Shown here piece after piece: positions 23,262 to 35,412 of a stretch of 64,000 nucleotides of DNA. Below the pieces are notes generated by a model, which saw only the letters and a program-made list of their open reading frames with translations, was not told the DNA's origin and made no database searches. The stretch is taken from contig JAHDVF020000734.1 of NCBI GenBank assembly GCA_022606425.2, positions 1,488,001 through 1,552,000 on the forward strand, in the 5' to 3' direction. This stretch comes from Lepidostoma basale (taxonomy: Eukaryota > Arthropoda > Insecta > Trichoptera > Lepidostomatidae). The position numbers and the translations under genes were made by a program. The first letter of the stretch is position 1. Every line of letters starts with the position of its first letter.

Positions 23262-23425
23262 CGTTCTTTCTATGTTTAAGTTTATTTTTCTCGATATGCT
23301 TCGAAGATATTAAACCTTCATCATCTGGAGAAAGATATAAAATCTTTTTAATAAAGTGTAAAATCCCTATTATGAAGGTGTAAAATCTTCGAAACGAGTC
23401 GAGAAAAATAAACTCTAAAGTAGAA
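23262..23425. mobile_element. Foldback repeat with hammerhead-like motif (GAAGG stem)
   Basis: Arms 'agtttatttttctcga' and 'cgagaaaaataaactc' flank GAAGG/CTTC stems. The minus-strand motif at 23287-23333 keeps CAGATGA, a GAAG/CTTC stem II and a six-pair stem I (TTTCTC/GAGAAA). Confidence 0.65.
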
Positions 23426-23639
23426 AAAAACAGCGTTATAATTCATAATAGATTTGTTGACATGTTAATATTTAATTGGCCCTAATTTAATGCTTTTTGA
23501 ATGAAAGATTAATGAAAAATTGTGAAATTTCAATCGCGATGAATAAAAAAATGAGTTTTTTTTTTTTGCGTATGTAATCTGTCTATGCCAATGTCTATCA
23601 GTATTAATAATGATTGTCTCGCGGGTCAAGTGTGATTAA

Positions 23640-23760
23640 GAGCGCCGTGAAATAAGAAGTCATTCTGGCACCGCCACCGCGCGGAGTCACTCACCTCTCG
23701 GAGTCGCTAACCCTCACTCTGACTCTGGCCCGACAGTTTCTGCCGGCGGACTCTACTATA
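23640..23760. promoter_or_regulatory. GC-rich islet, function unknown
   Basis: GC-rich segment in AT-rich DNA with GGGTCAAGTG near 23625. No coding signal. Confidence 0.25.
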
Positions 23761-23854
23761 ATAATACATCCATTGACCCGTAGGAGAAAAGAGTAACTAA
23801 AGATTACATATTTCAACACTTTTCTCTTAACAAAACTGAAGGATATAAAAAAAA

Positions 23855-24610
23855 CTAACTAAGTAATCATCACGCAGTCCCTCTGAAGGGGTAGACAGAA
23901 GGAATGACAGAAGGAATCAGAAAATTCGCTGCTGACTCTAGAAAACTCGAGAAGATGCTAAAAACCATGCTTAATTAGGCGTAATTGTATTGCCAATAAT
24001 ATTTTTCTGTGTTCTTTCCTGACATATTTCTCTCGCTTCCTCGACATTCATACATCGCGTAATGCATGACGACCTTCGTGGCCGAGTGGTAAGTGCATTG
24101 ACTGTCACCCCGAAGGTTCCGGGTTCGATTCCCGGCGAGGGCAATGTGATTGTCACACTGTCTTTGATCTGGTGTAGAATTCACGTGACAATAAAATGCC
24201 GATAGATTAGCTACCTATCACGTGTCACGAGATTCACTATGATAGCTATAAATAAATACCCTTTACATCGATTTGGCTCATGCTGTCATGATGTGAAGAG
24301 CGATTCAGCAAAATAATAATAATAATAATTAAGAGTCCTCACGTGGCCGATATTCAATATTTAATTGATTTGTTCGTGCCACGTTTTCTCGGTCTTACTC
24401 TATTCCTAGTTCCGTTTACACTGTAAACATATACTTTTTTTTACCAGTCAATCTTCATTAATTATTTCTATGTTTCCAAACCATCTTAATGATCCTTTCT
24501 TTATTTTGTTGATAACACTTTCATTCGCACAACATTCACTTCTTATATTTTCGTTCGACACTCACAGATTCTCACACATTCGTCTTAGAAATCTCATTTC
24601 TACTCTGAAT
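23855..24610 (-). mobile_element. LINE-T copy, broken by a SINE
   Basis: A TTAG-type tail and the 'ctctgaaggggtagacagaa' block (23855-23910), 'cgcttcctcgacattcatac' (24034-24053) and coding-derived sequence from 24335 (cacgtggccgatattc) match LINE-T. SINE-A at 24068-24328 sits between the last two parts. All frames are interrupted. Confidence 0.6.
24068..24328 (+). mobile_element. SINE-A, tRNA-derived, near full length
   Basis: The 5' part has a pol III A box TGGCCGAGTGG (24079-24089) and B box GGTTCGATTCC (24122-24132) in tRNA-like spacing. A body with 'gattgtcacactgtctttg' and 'agattagctacctatcacg' follows, ending in (AAT)n at 24312-24328. Other copies: 27300-27505, 43060-43292, 44675-44810, 45690-45970 and a 5' stub at 47623. 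Confidence 0.85.
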
Positions 24611-24989
24611 GATTTATTATATTATTATTAAAAACAAATAAGATACTCTCTTTTTAAACGATAATGAAATAAAACGCTCAATAAAAGTTATCCTGTTATT
24701 CCCTGAAGCGGGCGACCGAACCGTGTACAAATATCTGCAAACATCTCACAATAAATCTCCCAAATGGTTCTACATTACCCGGAACATAATGAAGAAAAAG
24801 TTCAATAAGAAAAATATACAATATTTATTATGTCGGCGCTAGGGATGTTCAGAATAATCTGCATTCGTATTTCGCACATCCGCATTTTGAATTTGTATTC
24901 GTATCAGAAGAATAATTTATTAACATAATATGGTTGAACAAGGTGTTTACAGGACTTATGACCTGTCATTGGTTGGGTTAAGCGCACGC

Positions 24990-25330
24990 TTTATGTAATT
25001 ACAACATTCCCCATTCCACCTTTCTTTATGACCATGTCTGACAAATTTTTGGAAGTTGTATATATGTTAAAGTCCTATGCCAGATTTCACATGTCAGTTT
25101 CAATGTGCCATCTATGAAGATTTTGATTACATTATGTTAATCTTTTTAAGATTACTCTATATATAATCTACATACTAACGCCATCTATGGAGATTTATGT
25201 TTATTAAGCATTAAGCAGAACATCTTTTTAAAATCTGGCAAAGGACTTTAACATATATACAACTTCCAAAAATTTGTCAGACATGGTCATAAAGAAAGGT
25301 GGAATGGGGAATGTTGTAATTACATTCATC
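24990..25330. mobile_element. Foldback MITE with ~100-bp inverted arms
   Basis: Arms 24997-25090 and 25228-25322 are near-perfect inverted repeats, beginning GTAATTACAACATTCCCC. The centre contains two GCCATCTATG(A/G)AGATTT copies. There is no ORF and no clear target duplication. The superfamily is not identified. Confidence 0.75.
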
Positions 25331-25435
25331 ATTCGTCTCTATTGAGATACAATTAAATCATGAATTGATAACCCACGGTGGGTGAAATCCAGTATTCGTA
25401 TACAAGTATAAGTATACATTCACAAAAAAATATAA

Positions 25436-25512
25436 TAATATAGTAAATTGGATGATTTATAGAGCGCCATTTTTATGAATTAATCATCTCAAGGGCGCTG
25501 TAGCTCCATTTT
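25436..25512 (-). mobile_element. CR1-like LINE 3' tail fragment
   Basis: GCGCCATTTTTATGA ... ATCTCAAGGGCGC matches the tails at 19165-19205, 34120-34155 and 36180-36220. Confidence 0.6.
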
Positions 25513-25909
25513 ATGAACTAGTTGAAGATAAACATTTTAGTTAAAGTGAACATTTTGGTTCAGAATAAAGATTTTGAATTAAATTGAATAAAAAAAAACG
25601 TTTTTATTATAAATTAACAAAAGTGAAATAAAATTTTGGTATCTTAGATATTTAAATCTGCTTAATTTGGATTAACATCTCTAAATGTAAGATACGAAGT
25701 CTGTCTTACATGCCTACAAATATACACAAAGAAAATCGGTAAATCAAATTAGTTTTGTTCGTGGAACTTTCCTACATAATTTTATGGCAACGCCTGTATG
25801 GTTTAAGAATATTTGCAATGATATCAAGCATACATCCTTAAAACTCACAATAAATATTACATTGGTACCTGTATACGCCGTATCTTGATATATGTTCAGC
25901 ATTCCGAAA

Positions 25910-26160
25910 TTATTTATTGTTTCTTGAACAATTATGTAAAACTCCATATTAAATAATTAATACGAATGAAAACGTCAGTTTTCTAGAAATTTTATTATAT
26001 TTTATGGGAATGACGTGTTTCGCCCTTCTAAGGCATTATCAAATGTTGATAATGTATCAAAGACATTTAATAATGCCTTAGAAGGGCGAAACATGTCATT
26101 CCCATAAAATATAATAAAACTTCTAGAAAACTGTCGTTTTCATTCGTATTAATTCAGAAA
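25910..26160. mobile_element. Foldback repeat with paired ACATGT hammerhead-like motifs
   Basis: Two ~105-base arms are inverted around 26060. Each reads outward as GCCTT-AGA-AGGGC, GAAACA(C/T)GTC, ATTCCCAT, TTCTAGAAA and an end near 'cattcgtattaat'. Stem II is intact; the CUGANGA core is mutated (TTGATAA, TTAATAA). It is the reference copy of the ACATGT family. Confidence 0.75.
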
Positions 26161-26800
26161 TTAGTTCATTTGATCGGGCAATACTTACAATTATTTTTTA
26201 ATGCCACTGATTGATTTGAGAAAAAAATATAATTTTATGTAATGTATTATTATAAGAACAATTTTTTTCAGAATTTATAAATATAAAATTAAAACTATTA
26301 CAACAAAGATTTAACTTCCGTGCTAAAAACTGTCAGAATATCGAAGCGAACAATCAGAAAATGCTGACTTTTCTTTCGAGATCTAATTCCACCAATTTTT
26401 CTTCTCTTTCATCCGTGTAATGATCTCCTAATATCGCTAATTACATCCTCTTGCTCCCTCCCGCTCCCATTTAACAATCCCCGTGACCATGAAATCCGCC
26501 ATTATTGATGTCAAACTCCTGGCATCCCGCGCAAACCCAACGGGTGACTCGGAAAAATCACAAACCAACAAATAAAAAAGTCAGTGCTCAACATTCAAAA
26601 CACAAAAACAATTTTTGCTATTACTTTAAACATTTTAACAATGTTCCCAAGTGACGCTTCGCATTTTAGGAAATTCGGGTATAGGCCTTTAAACTTGACC
26701 GTAGTATCTTCATACTTAAAAACATGTTTAAAATAAAAATACAATTTCATTCGTGTACTTTGTTCAAATATAATATACAAATGAATAAAATGTTTTTACA
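26161..26800. other. Intergenic, no gene seen
   Basis: AT-rich. No repeat or gene recognised. Confidence 0.4.
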
Positions 26801-26859
26801 ATTGTGGTAATTTTTCTTGTTTAACTTTGTGCGCTGTTGTTTGGTGAAGACCGCGCGTT

Positions 26860-27090
26860 TTATTCGGTGGGTGATCCAAAAAGTTTCGGTCTTATTTCCC
26901 AGCGCGGAGCTTGGTAGGAGTACAGAAATTTACTGGGGAACTCGGGTGCGGTGGGCGGTGACCTTGAGGCGGCCGTTGACTGCCCTCCCGGCCGCCCTCC
27001 TCCATCCCTCCGCCCCCGTCCTCGCCCTCTTCTGACGTCAGAGCCCACTCTGAGATCCGCGAATTTTAGGGACGCGGAACCACGTCGGAG
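26860..27090. promoter_or_regulatory. GC island with FTZ-F1-type and CRE sites
   Basis: A sharp GC-rich island holds TGACCTTGA (26959-26967; reverse complement TCAAGGTCA, the FTZ-F1/SF-1 monomer site) and an exact CRE, TGACGTCA (27033-27040). Reading frames here are artefacts of GC richness. Candidate distal enhancer or promoter. Confidence 0.4.
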
Positions 27091-27289
27091 GGAAGCTTCT
27101 TATTTATATGTCAAAGTTGAACGCGAATATATTGACGGTGTAAATGAACAGTACAAAGATGTGTAAGGAGATGTTTTAAATTGCAAGATCATTCTTAGGA
27201 TCCTGTTCTCAAACCAGAAGAATATTTGTTGTTCAAGTCAATTTTCATGACCTTTGTAAAGTATTATGATCCTTTTTTTATGTACACAA

Positions 27290-27505
27290 CAGGTCGTTTG
27301 GACCCAATTACCGTATAAAATTTTTATTGTTTAGCTATTATATTGATTCTCGTGACATGTAATAGGTAGCCAATCTATCTCCATTTTATTGTCACGTGAA
27401 TTCTACACCGGACCAAAGACAGTGTAACAATCACACTGCCATGGGACCCGGACCTTCGGCATAGAAGTCAGAGCTCTTACCACTCTGCCACGAAGGTCGT
27501 CGAAG
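27290..27505 (-). mobile_element. SINE-A copy, variant 3' end
   Basis: tRNA-like head at 27430-27505 with a decayed B box. The 3' end is the 'acaggtcgtttggaccca' variant instead of the (AAT)n variant. Confidence 0.75.
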
Positions 27506-28077
27506 GATATGTCATATTCATTTTTTGCTGATAGTCTGAAAAAGTTCTGTGATGTGATGTGCGCTTTTATTCAACATTTTCAACAATAGCTCTTCAATCT
27601 TGATGCAAAAACTACAAAATAATTCTTCTTTTTCTTCTTCCTCCTGGTTTAGGTCGTATGACTTGTTTGTGATGGTAAATTGTCCTGGCAAGATGACGTC
27701 CTTCCATCCCTCCATCTAATCGGCCTTCATGGTAGTCTCTTGCAGCTGGAGTTTTAATAATTTAACATAATTTATTGTTTCTGTTTTAAATATTTTGTTT
27801 TCTGTAATATGTTTTTTTTTCATATTTATCTAAGTTTTCACGGAATTATCAGTTTTTTTTTTACGATAAAATACTTTTTGAACAGAATCGTTACGCTATC
27901 GTGTACACACATCTTTAAATTATTATGTTTTATATTTATTCCCCGGTGGATATCGAACGTTTATTGGAACTTGAGATTATGAAATTATTATTGAAATTTG
28001 AAATATAATTGCTCTCTCTTCAATGAATCCATTAGCTACACACACCTCACAGTACTCAAGTAAGATAATTAGATACT

Positions 28078-28545
28078 TCGTTTAACTAACTAACTAACTA
28101 GCCATCACGCCGTTTCTCCGAAGGAGTAGGCAGAAAGAATAGACCCACTGTTCTGTCCTGACATATCTCTCGCTTCATTCATACATCTTGTCATGCACGC
28201 CATATCTCTCGCTTCATTCATACATCTTGTCATGCACGCACGTCGATTTATCCGGCTCCTCACGTGACCGACATTCAATATTTGGTTGATTTGATCGTGC
28301 CACGTTTTCTTCGGCCTTCCTCTATTTCTAGCTCCGTTCACGTCGTTTACATATACCTTCTTCACCATTCTGTCTTCACTCATTCTTTCCATGTGTCGAA
28401 ACCATCTTAACGACCCTTTCATTATTTTGTTCACAACACTTTCATTCGCACCGCATTCACTTCTTATAGTTGCATTTGACACTCTATCATATACAGATTT
28501 ATCACACATTCGTCGTAGAGATCTCATTTTTACTACATTTATTAT
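28078..28545 (-). mobile_element. LINE-T copy
   Basis: The minus strand encodes MRSLRRMCDKSVYDRV, SLRWFRHMERMSEDRM and RGRPKKTWHDQINQIL, the LINE-T C-terminus, ending at an ACTAACTAACTAACTAG tail. A 39-base segment (28162-28240) is tandemly duplicated in frame, repeating the CMTRCMNEARDM residues. Confidence 0.8.
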
Positions 28546-28829
28546 ACTTTCATCCTTCTTTTGCCAGTTTCATTCTTGGCTTCCATACATTAATTTCGGC
28601 ACAAGACCCAAGACCAAGGATGATGCAGAGTGATCTTCGTTAAATATGCTGCAATATCAGCCTAATGCTCTTTACCTTCGATTGTTCCATTTCTGTGATC
28701 TAAGATTCTTCTTAATGGATCCTCTTTGGACTTTGAGGAACGTCAAGATAGGTCTTAGCCGACTGCTTGATGGCTTGTATCACCCGGATCGTCTGTTGGT
28801 GTTTTTGTCTATCTCTGTAGATCGGTAGT

Positions 28830-29085
28830 CGGGCGTAATTGTTTTGATCGCGGAGCAACGGCCGATGACTTCGGGCGTATGAAGTACATCGTAATGAATG
28901 TATTTGTTACGGGTCCATTTGCATAAGTACCTACCGGCTGCTCCGCGCACCGCGGGGCAATGGCCCGCATGGTTCCTGATGCCAATTGGACGCGATGAGA
29001 CAATATTATCGCCATGATGGACGTTGTGATTACCGACCGCGGCCGAACACTTCCGAAGCGACACGACCTTCGGCTTTCAGCACGC
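28830..29085. promoter_or_regulatory. GC-rich islet, function unknown
   Basis: GC-rich segment without a credible ORF or repeat match in the window. It could be a conserved non-coding element. Confidence 0.25.
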
Positions 29086-29584
29086 AATATGAAAATTACA
29101 ATAATCATATTGGGTCTATGGAAATGTTTCTGCTTACTAATGGAGTGAATCGCTTTGTGTTCATATAATATAAAACTGCCCACCATACAACAGTTTTTCA
29201 ACAACCTAAAAATTTATGAGAACTTTTTTTATATAATCATAAAATTAACAAGGTCAAGTTGAACAACATAAAGTACTAATATAATAATACTTATCAAACG
29301 TTAGGGAGGTTAATTAATCTCTAGTCTGGACAATACCTGCTTCCTGATCAATGTTGATCTACGATAACATCGCATGTTTAACAACACAATTTCATTTCTC
29401 TTCCTGGAGAGGTAACAATACATTCCGACGATATTTGCCTGAATATGGCAAAATATACCTGAAACGTAAACATATTTTTTATTTTGAGATTTTCTGTATA
29501 TCCATGTATCCGGGTATTCTCTTTGGCCAACGTTTCGGAAATCGTTGCAGTCTCATAATCAAATCGTATTCAGGGTAGTATACA
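29086..29584. other. Intergenic, no gene seen
   Basis: AT-rich, nothing recognised. Confidence 0.4.
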
Positions 29585-29587
29585 GTA

Positions 29588-29800
29588 AACTAACTAACTA
29601 ACTAACCATCACGCCGTCTCTCCGAAAGGGTAGGCAGAAAGAATGGACTGTCACATTTTTACTAATGCGGCACTCCATCCTTCCCTTTTCGCCCCGTGGG
29701 AGAGGCGGTGTGTTAGGTTGCGAACCTCATCGCCACCAGTAGGCATCTACCGCGCACACTTCAATCGTCCAACACCCACAAAATAAATTTAAAACAAATA
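29588..29800 (-). mobile_element. SINE-B, shares 3' end with LINE-T
   Basis: The minus strand has a GGTTCGCAACC B-box-like site (29716-29726), a unique body, and then about 55 bases identical in plan to the end of LINE-T ('ccattctttctgcctaccc' to 'gacggcgtgatgg'), and a TTAG tail. Other copies are at 46003-46200 and 46752-46930. Confidence 0.7.
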
Positions 29801-30002
29801 ATATAAAATACAATGATATAAAATAAAATAACAAAATAAAAATAATTTAACACAAAATGTTCTTTTTAGATGGTGCACATATTGTCTATTTAATTTATGT
29901 TCCACGAATCCACCGTTTTTTTAATTTAGCATATAATGTTTTTTTCGATGTTGCACATGTTGACATGGACGATCCGGATATACGAGTATAGTATAGTATA
30001 CA

Positions 30003-31418
<1,416 letters not shown>

Positions 31419-31419
31419 A

Positions 31420-31560
31420 TGTATATGTTGTTTCTTGAACAATGATGATAAAACACCATATTAAATAATTAATACGAAGGAAAACGTCAGTTTTCTAGAA
31501 GTTTTATTATATTTTATGGGAACTACATGTTTCGCCCTTCTAAGGCATTATCAAATGTGA
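31420..31560 (-). mobile_element. Single arm of the ACATGT hammerhead-type repeat
   Basis: From 'gtttcttgaacaatgatg' to 'cgcccttctaaggcattatc' it matches the left arm of 25910-26060. The cleavage-site C is replaced by A. Confidence 0.7.
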
Positions 31561-31879
31561 CATGCCATTTAAAGAAGTATAAATTTTATACATTAAATAT
31601 TAAAATAGATATTTGTATAGTTAAAAAAATATTAAATAATATTTTTGGTGATATGTGTAGACATTCCTCCTATTTATGCCTAGGATACAACCGAAGTGTT
31701 CTATTAAGAAGGAATTATATAAAAATCAACCTCTTTCTGCTTACAATGTGTGTGACGTCGTTCACTTTACTTACCTAGTAATGAGTTCCCTTGTTAACGA
31801 GTCAGGAAAATTTATTCTAATTTCAAAGGAGCAGAACTAAATTGAAAAGCATTAAATATACGAAATGGTGAAAACATAA

Positions 31880-32040
31880 TTGAATGTCGCGCAGGTGCGC
31901 ATCGGGCTTTAGAGCGGTGACCTTCGCAGAGGTCAGGTTCGGTACCTATGTAATTTTCAATTTACCTAAAGGCGGAGGTCAGTGAGGCGGCGATAATAAC
32001 TACTCGGGTGACCCGCCTCGCCTCGGAATCACGTTTAAAA
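31880..32040. promoter_or_regulatory. GC island with perfect ER6 and further half-sites
   Basis: TGACCT (31918-31923), six bases, AGGTCA (31930-31935) make a perfect everted repeat. Another AGGTCA lies at 31976-31981 and GGGTGACCC at 32006-32014. The density suggests a nuclear-receptor-bound element. Confidence 0.4.
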
Positions 32041-32634
32041 TAAATAGACACTCACTAACATTGCATACGGAGTGCCCTAAAATTTCAAGATATATACATA
32101 AAAATAATACAATTGTTAGTTTACAAACTAATGAAAAGCATCACCAATAATTTTTTTTTAAGTATTAAAAAATTCTCTCACGACACTAAAGGGTGCTTGA
32201 TTAATGATGATATGTTATGTGAAGGCGGGTGTTAATGATACGAGTATTATATTAACTGATGCTTTTCAGAGCTTCATTGTACTAATTATTGTGTTAACTA
32301 TCACGCCGTTTCTTTCACGGGTGTGCAGAGAAGATGAAATGCCACACTTTTTTATCCGAAAATTATTTTCTAGCCTACTCAATATCCATAGAACCCGTCA
32401 TAATTTTTTTTTTACGAAAATTAGTACAAAAACATAGAACCTACTTATTTATATGTAAAAGCTTTCACGTACTTGGAAAATATTATAATACAGGTATAAG
32501 ATTCAAAATGTTCCATTTGATTTTAGACCCGGAACCATTTTTGGATCTCATTCAATCCAAGTTTTTTGTTTTTGTTTTGTGAGTTCATGTCAAAGTAAAA
32601 ATTTTTTTTTTTTTTTTTCGTAAATAATATTTAT
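32041..32634. other. Intergenic, no gene seen
   Basis: AT-rich with a T tract at 32601-32619. Confidence 0.4.
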
Positions 32635-32637
32635 TTG

Positions 32638-32770
32638 AATCAACTAACTAACTAACCATTAAGTTAAGGCATACATTATGGATTGATTGCCACACTGTTC
32701 TTACCTGACACACTTCTCTCGCTTCCTCAACGTCCATACATCGTGTCCTGCACGCACGTCAATTTATTTT
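32638..32770 (-). mobile_element. LINE-T 3' tail fragment
   Basis: AACTAACTAACTAACC tail, 'ctcgcttcctcaacgtccat' and 'gcacgcacgtcaattta' match LINE-T. Confidence 0.55.
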
Positions 32771-33819
32771 AATTCTTCTTCTTCTTCTCAGTGATGTAGG
32801 TCTAGTGACATATTTTTTAAGAGTATTTGGCCTCCTGCGAGATCGACTCCCTGCTGTCGATTCATCTCTTTGGTGGTCCGCTCGGGGGTCGTCTACCTTG
32901 GGGTTGGCAGTACAATACAACGAGAGGGAGTCTGGATGTAACCATTGGATATATTCAGTAAATGGAAAGGATTTTTTTTAGTGAATCAAAAGTATTTATA
33001 ATAAGTTAATTAGATATCTAGGAGTTGTTTGTACCGTGGTTAAGAGATATAAAATGCAGTTGATAGCAGAGTATCTTAAAAACTGTATGGGTACGTTATG
33101 TGGTGTCTAAATCTAAAGATCAGAGGGGAGTGCAGTATGTGAATCATCAGTGCGTCGCAGTTGTAATGAAATTGATTAAGTTGTCTAACCTTTCATTGTA
33201 CATAATGCGACCTGACCTGACGTGACCGAACCAGATCTAGCCGACATTGTACGAGTACGTACATTATCGAGTGCGTTAACACGTTGATGATTAATACAAA
33301 TTACAAACGCTTCCCTTGGAATGGGTCCATTGCTCCTGGGCGACATTTCCTTGGTCTCTCTTCTAAAGCAGACGTTAGATATTTTTCCTTTGGCTAATGC
33401 GAGATAAGGTCAGTCCGGCGATAAAGGAGGTACCAGGCCCTGCCAGTGACCTCAGCCCAGAGACGCCTCGAGAATATTTTGAAACTTCGTGGGTTGCTGT
33501 GAATCTTTCCACTACATTGGTTTTACTGTACTGAAATGTTGTGATCTGACTTTAAGATAATAATTTAAGAAAATTAATATTTAAAGTTTGTACATGAAAA
33601 CGCGACCTTTTCCACCAACATACGTGGAATAAAACATCGCCTTTCTTCGTAGAATTTAAGTATTGTGGAATTCGATAGTGTAATTACCTAAAGTTTATAA
33701 AAAGTGATATTTTGAATATCAATACATTATCAAGAAAGACACCGCAAAGATCTCCGAAATGTCGGTCGAGGAGGATAAAAAATACGGATATGTCTAAGAT
33801 CCAAAAAATATAATAAACA
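32771..33819. other. Intergenic with GC-rich islet and repeat remnant
   Basis: A decayed repeat-like segment lies at 32775-32925. An islet at 33400-33480 has TAAGGTCA (33405-33412) and TGACCT (33447-33452). No gene. Confidence 0.35.
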
Positions 33820-34015
33820 TATCAATATGTTTACTGTTTCTGGAACAATGATGTATTCTTCTTGTTTGTTGGCCCTTCTTAATTAATTGGACTTTTAATT
33901 AAATTGTTAATACAAACGATAATGCTCGTTTTCTAAAAGTTTTCATTTATTTGATGGGAATGACATGTTTCGTCTTGCTAAGACATTTTCAAATGTTTGA
34001 TAATGTTGTTATTGA
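33820..34015 (-). mobile_element. ACATGT hammerhead-type repeat copy
   Basis: On the minus strand GTCTT-AGC-AAGAC (perfect stem II) is followed by GAAACATGTCATTC and the family flank with TTCTAAAAG. The core reads TTGAAAA, with several changes from CUGANGA. Confidence 0.65.
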
Positions 34016-34084
34016 CTGATCTTTAACTAGTTTCAAAGATAACCTTAAGGAAAATAATTTTCGTCTTTTAGAAAACGATAACCG

Positions 34085-34165
34085 AGTAATAATAATAATA
34101 ATTATGCTAATTTGTATAGCGCTGTTTTCGTGAATAGCTCACCTCAAGGGCGCTTAATTCTGTGA
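34085..34165 (-). mobile_element. CR1-like LINE 3' tail fragment
   Basis: (AAT)n then GCGCTGTTTTCGTGA ... CACCTCAAGGGCGC. Confidence 0.6.
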
Positions 34166-34576
34166 AACGAATGTTTTCTTTCATATTAATTATGTTATAA
34201 TAATATACTGTTTCTAACTAACTAACTTAGAAACAGAAAATTGATAAGAACCGAAAAAGAATAATGATGTATTAAGGATATATATCTCGATACGCATTTA
34301 TCAAAACAATATTAGAGCACAATTTTGTTATCCCATTACTCTAAATGCATCTTAATCCATTCTTGGGTGCTGTATTTTCGAAGCATTATCAACTCTTAAT
34401 TCAAAAATAATTTAAAACACTTTTACACCACTTTATTGCCAAACACCACAAAAGTCTGGTGTAAAAACTAAATATAAAATAAAAGTGTTATAAATTATTT
34501 TTAATAATGCCACAATAGAAATAAAGTGCTTCATACGAAAGTTTAACTCTTTTTTCGTCTATTCTTCTAATAAGGT

Positions 34577-35412
34577 AAGCTGTGCTACTTGCAGACAACG
34601 AGCACGAACTGCAAGCCCTGGTGTCTAGTATGTATGAGGTATGCAAGCGATACGATTTGATGATGAATGTGAATAAGTCTAAGGTTTTCGAAAAAGAAGG
34701 AAGCATGACAGTCTGCAACATTATTGTAAACGGTGAAAATCTGGAACAAGTGGATGAATTTGTTTATTTAGGAAGTATGTTTACAAAGGATGGGAGGGTG
34801 GAGAAGGATATTGAAAGAAGGGTTGGGGCAGGCAACAGAATAAATGGTGCACTTAAAGTTGTCATCGCAAACAAAAGCCTATCCAAAAAAGCTAAGATGG
34901 CAGTGTACAATGGTGTTCTTGTGCCGACCCTTATGTATGGAAGTGAAGCATGGAACTGCAAAAGAAGGATGAAAGTAGAATAAATGCAGTAGAAATGAGA
35001 TCTCTAAGACGAATGTGTGGCAAATCTGTTTATGATAGAGTGACAAATGCAAGTATAAGAAGTGAATGTGGTGTGAATGAAAGTGTTATGAACAAAATAA
35101 GGAAAGGGTCATTAAGATGGTTTGGACACATGGAAAGAATGAGTGAAGACAGAATGATAAAGAAGGTATATGTAAACGGCGTGAACGGAGCTAGAAATAG
35201 AGGAAGGCCGAGGAAAACGTGGCACGATCAAATCAATCAAATATTGAATGTCGGTCACGGGAGGAGTCGGAAAAATCGACGTGCGTGCATGACAAGATGT
35301 ATGAATGTAGAGGAAGCGAGAGACGTATGTCAGGACAGAACAGTGTGGCGTTCCATTCTTTCTGCCTACCCCTCCGGGGAGACGGCGTGATGGTAAGTTA
35401 GTTAGTTAGTTC
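34577..35412 (+). mobile_element. LINE-T, longest copy, with frameshift
   Basis: This 5'-truncated non-LTR element starts just after the reverse transcriptase YADD box and reads MYEVCKRYDLMMNVNKSKVF, FVYLGSMFTKDGRVEKD and VLVPTLMYGSEAWN, then after a shift RINAVEMRSLRRMCGKSVYD, SLRWFGHMERMSEDRM and RGRPRKTWHDQINQIL, ending SAYPSGETA-stop. The break near 34957 is a single lost G: the copy at 35745 reads 'aactggcaaaag' where this one reads 'aactgcaaaag'. The 3' end is (GTTA)n. Clade is uncertain (RTE/jockey-like C-terminus). Confidence 0.85.

Noticed and set aside
24068..24145. Genuine tRNA gene
   Set aside because: A and B boxes are present, but no mature tRNA cloverleaf is seen and it continues into a repeated SINE body.
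28078..28095. Telomeric repeat or telomere-targeted retroelement
   Set aside because: The tail is TTAG, not TTAGG, and occurs at scattered sites as a LINE/SINE 3' tail.
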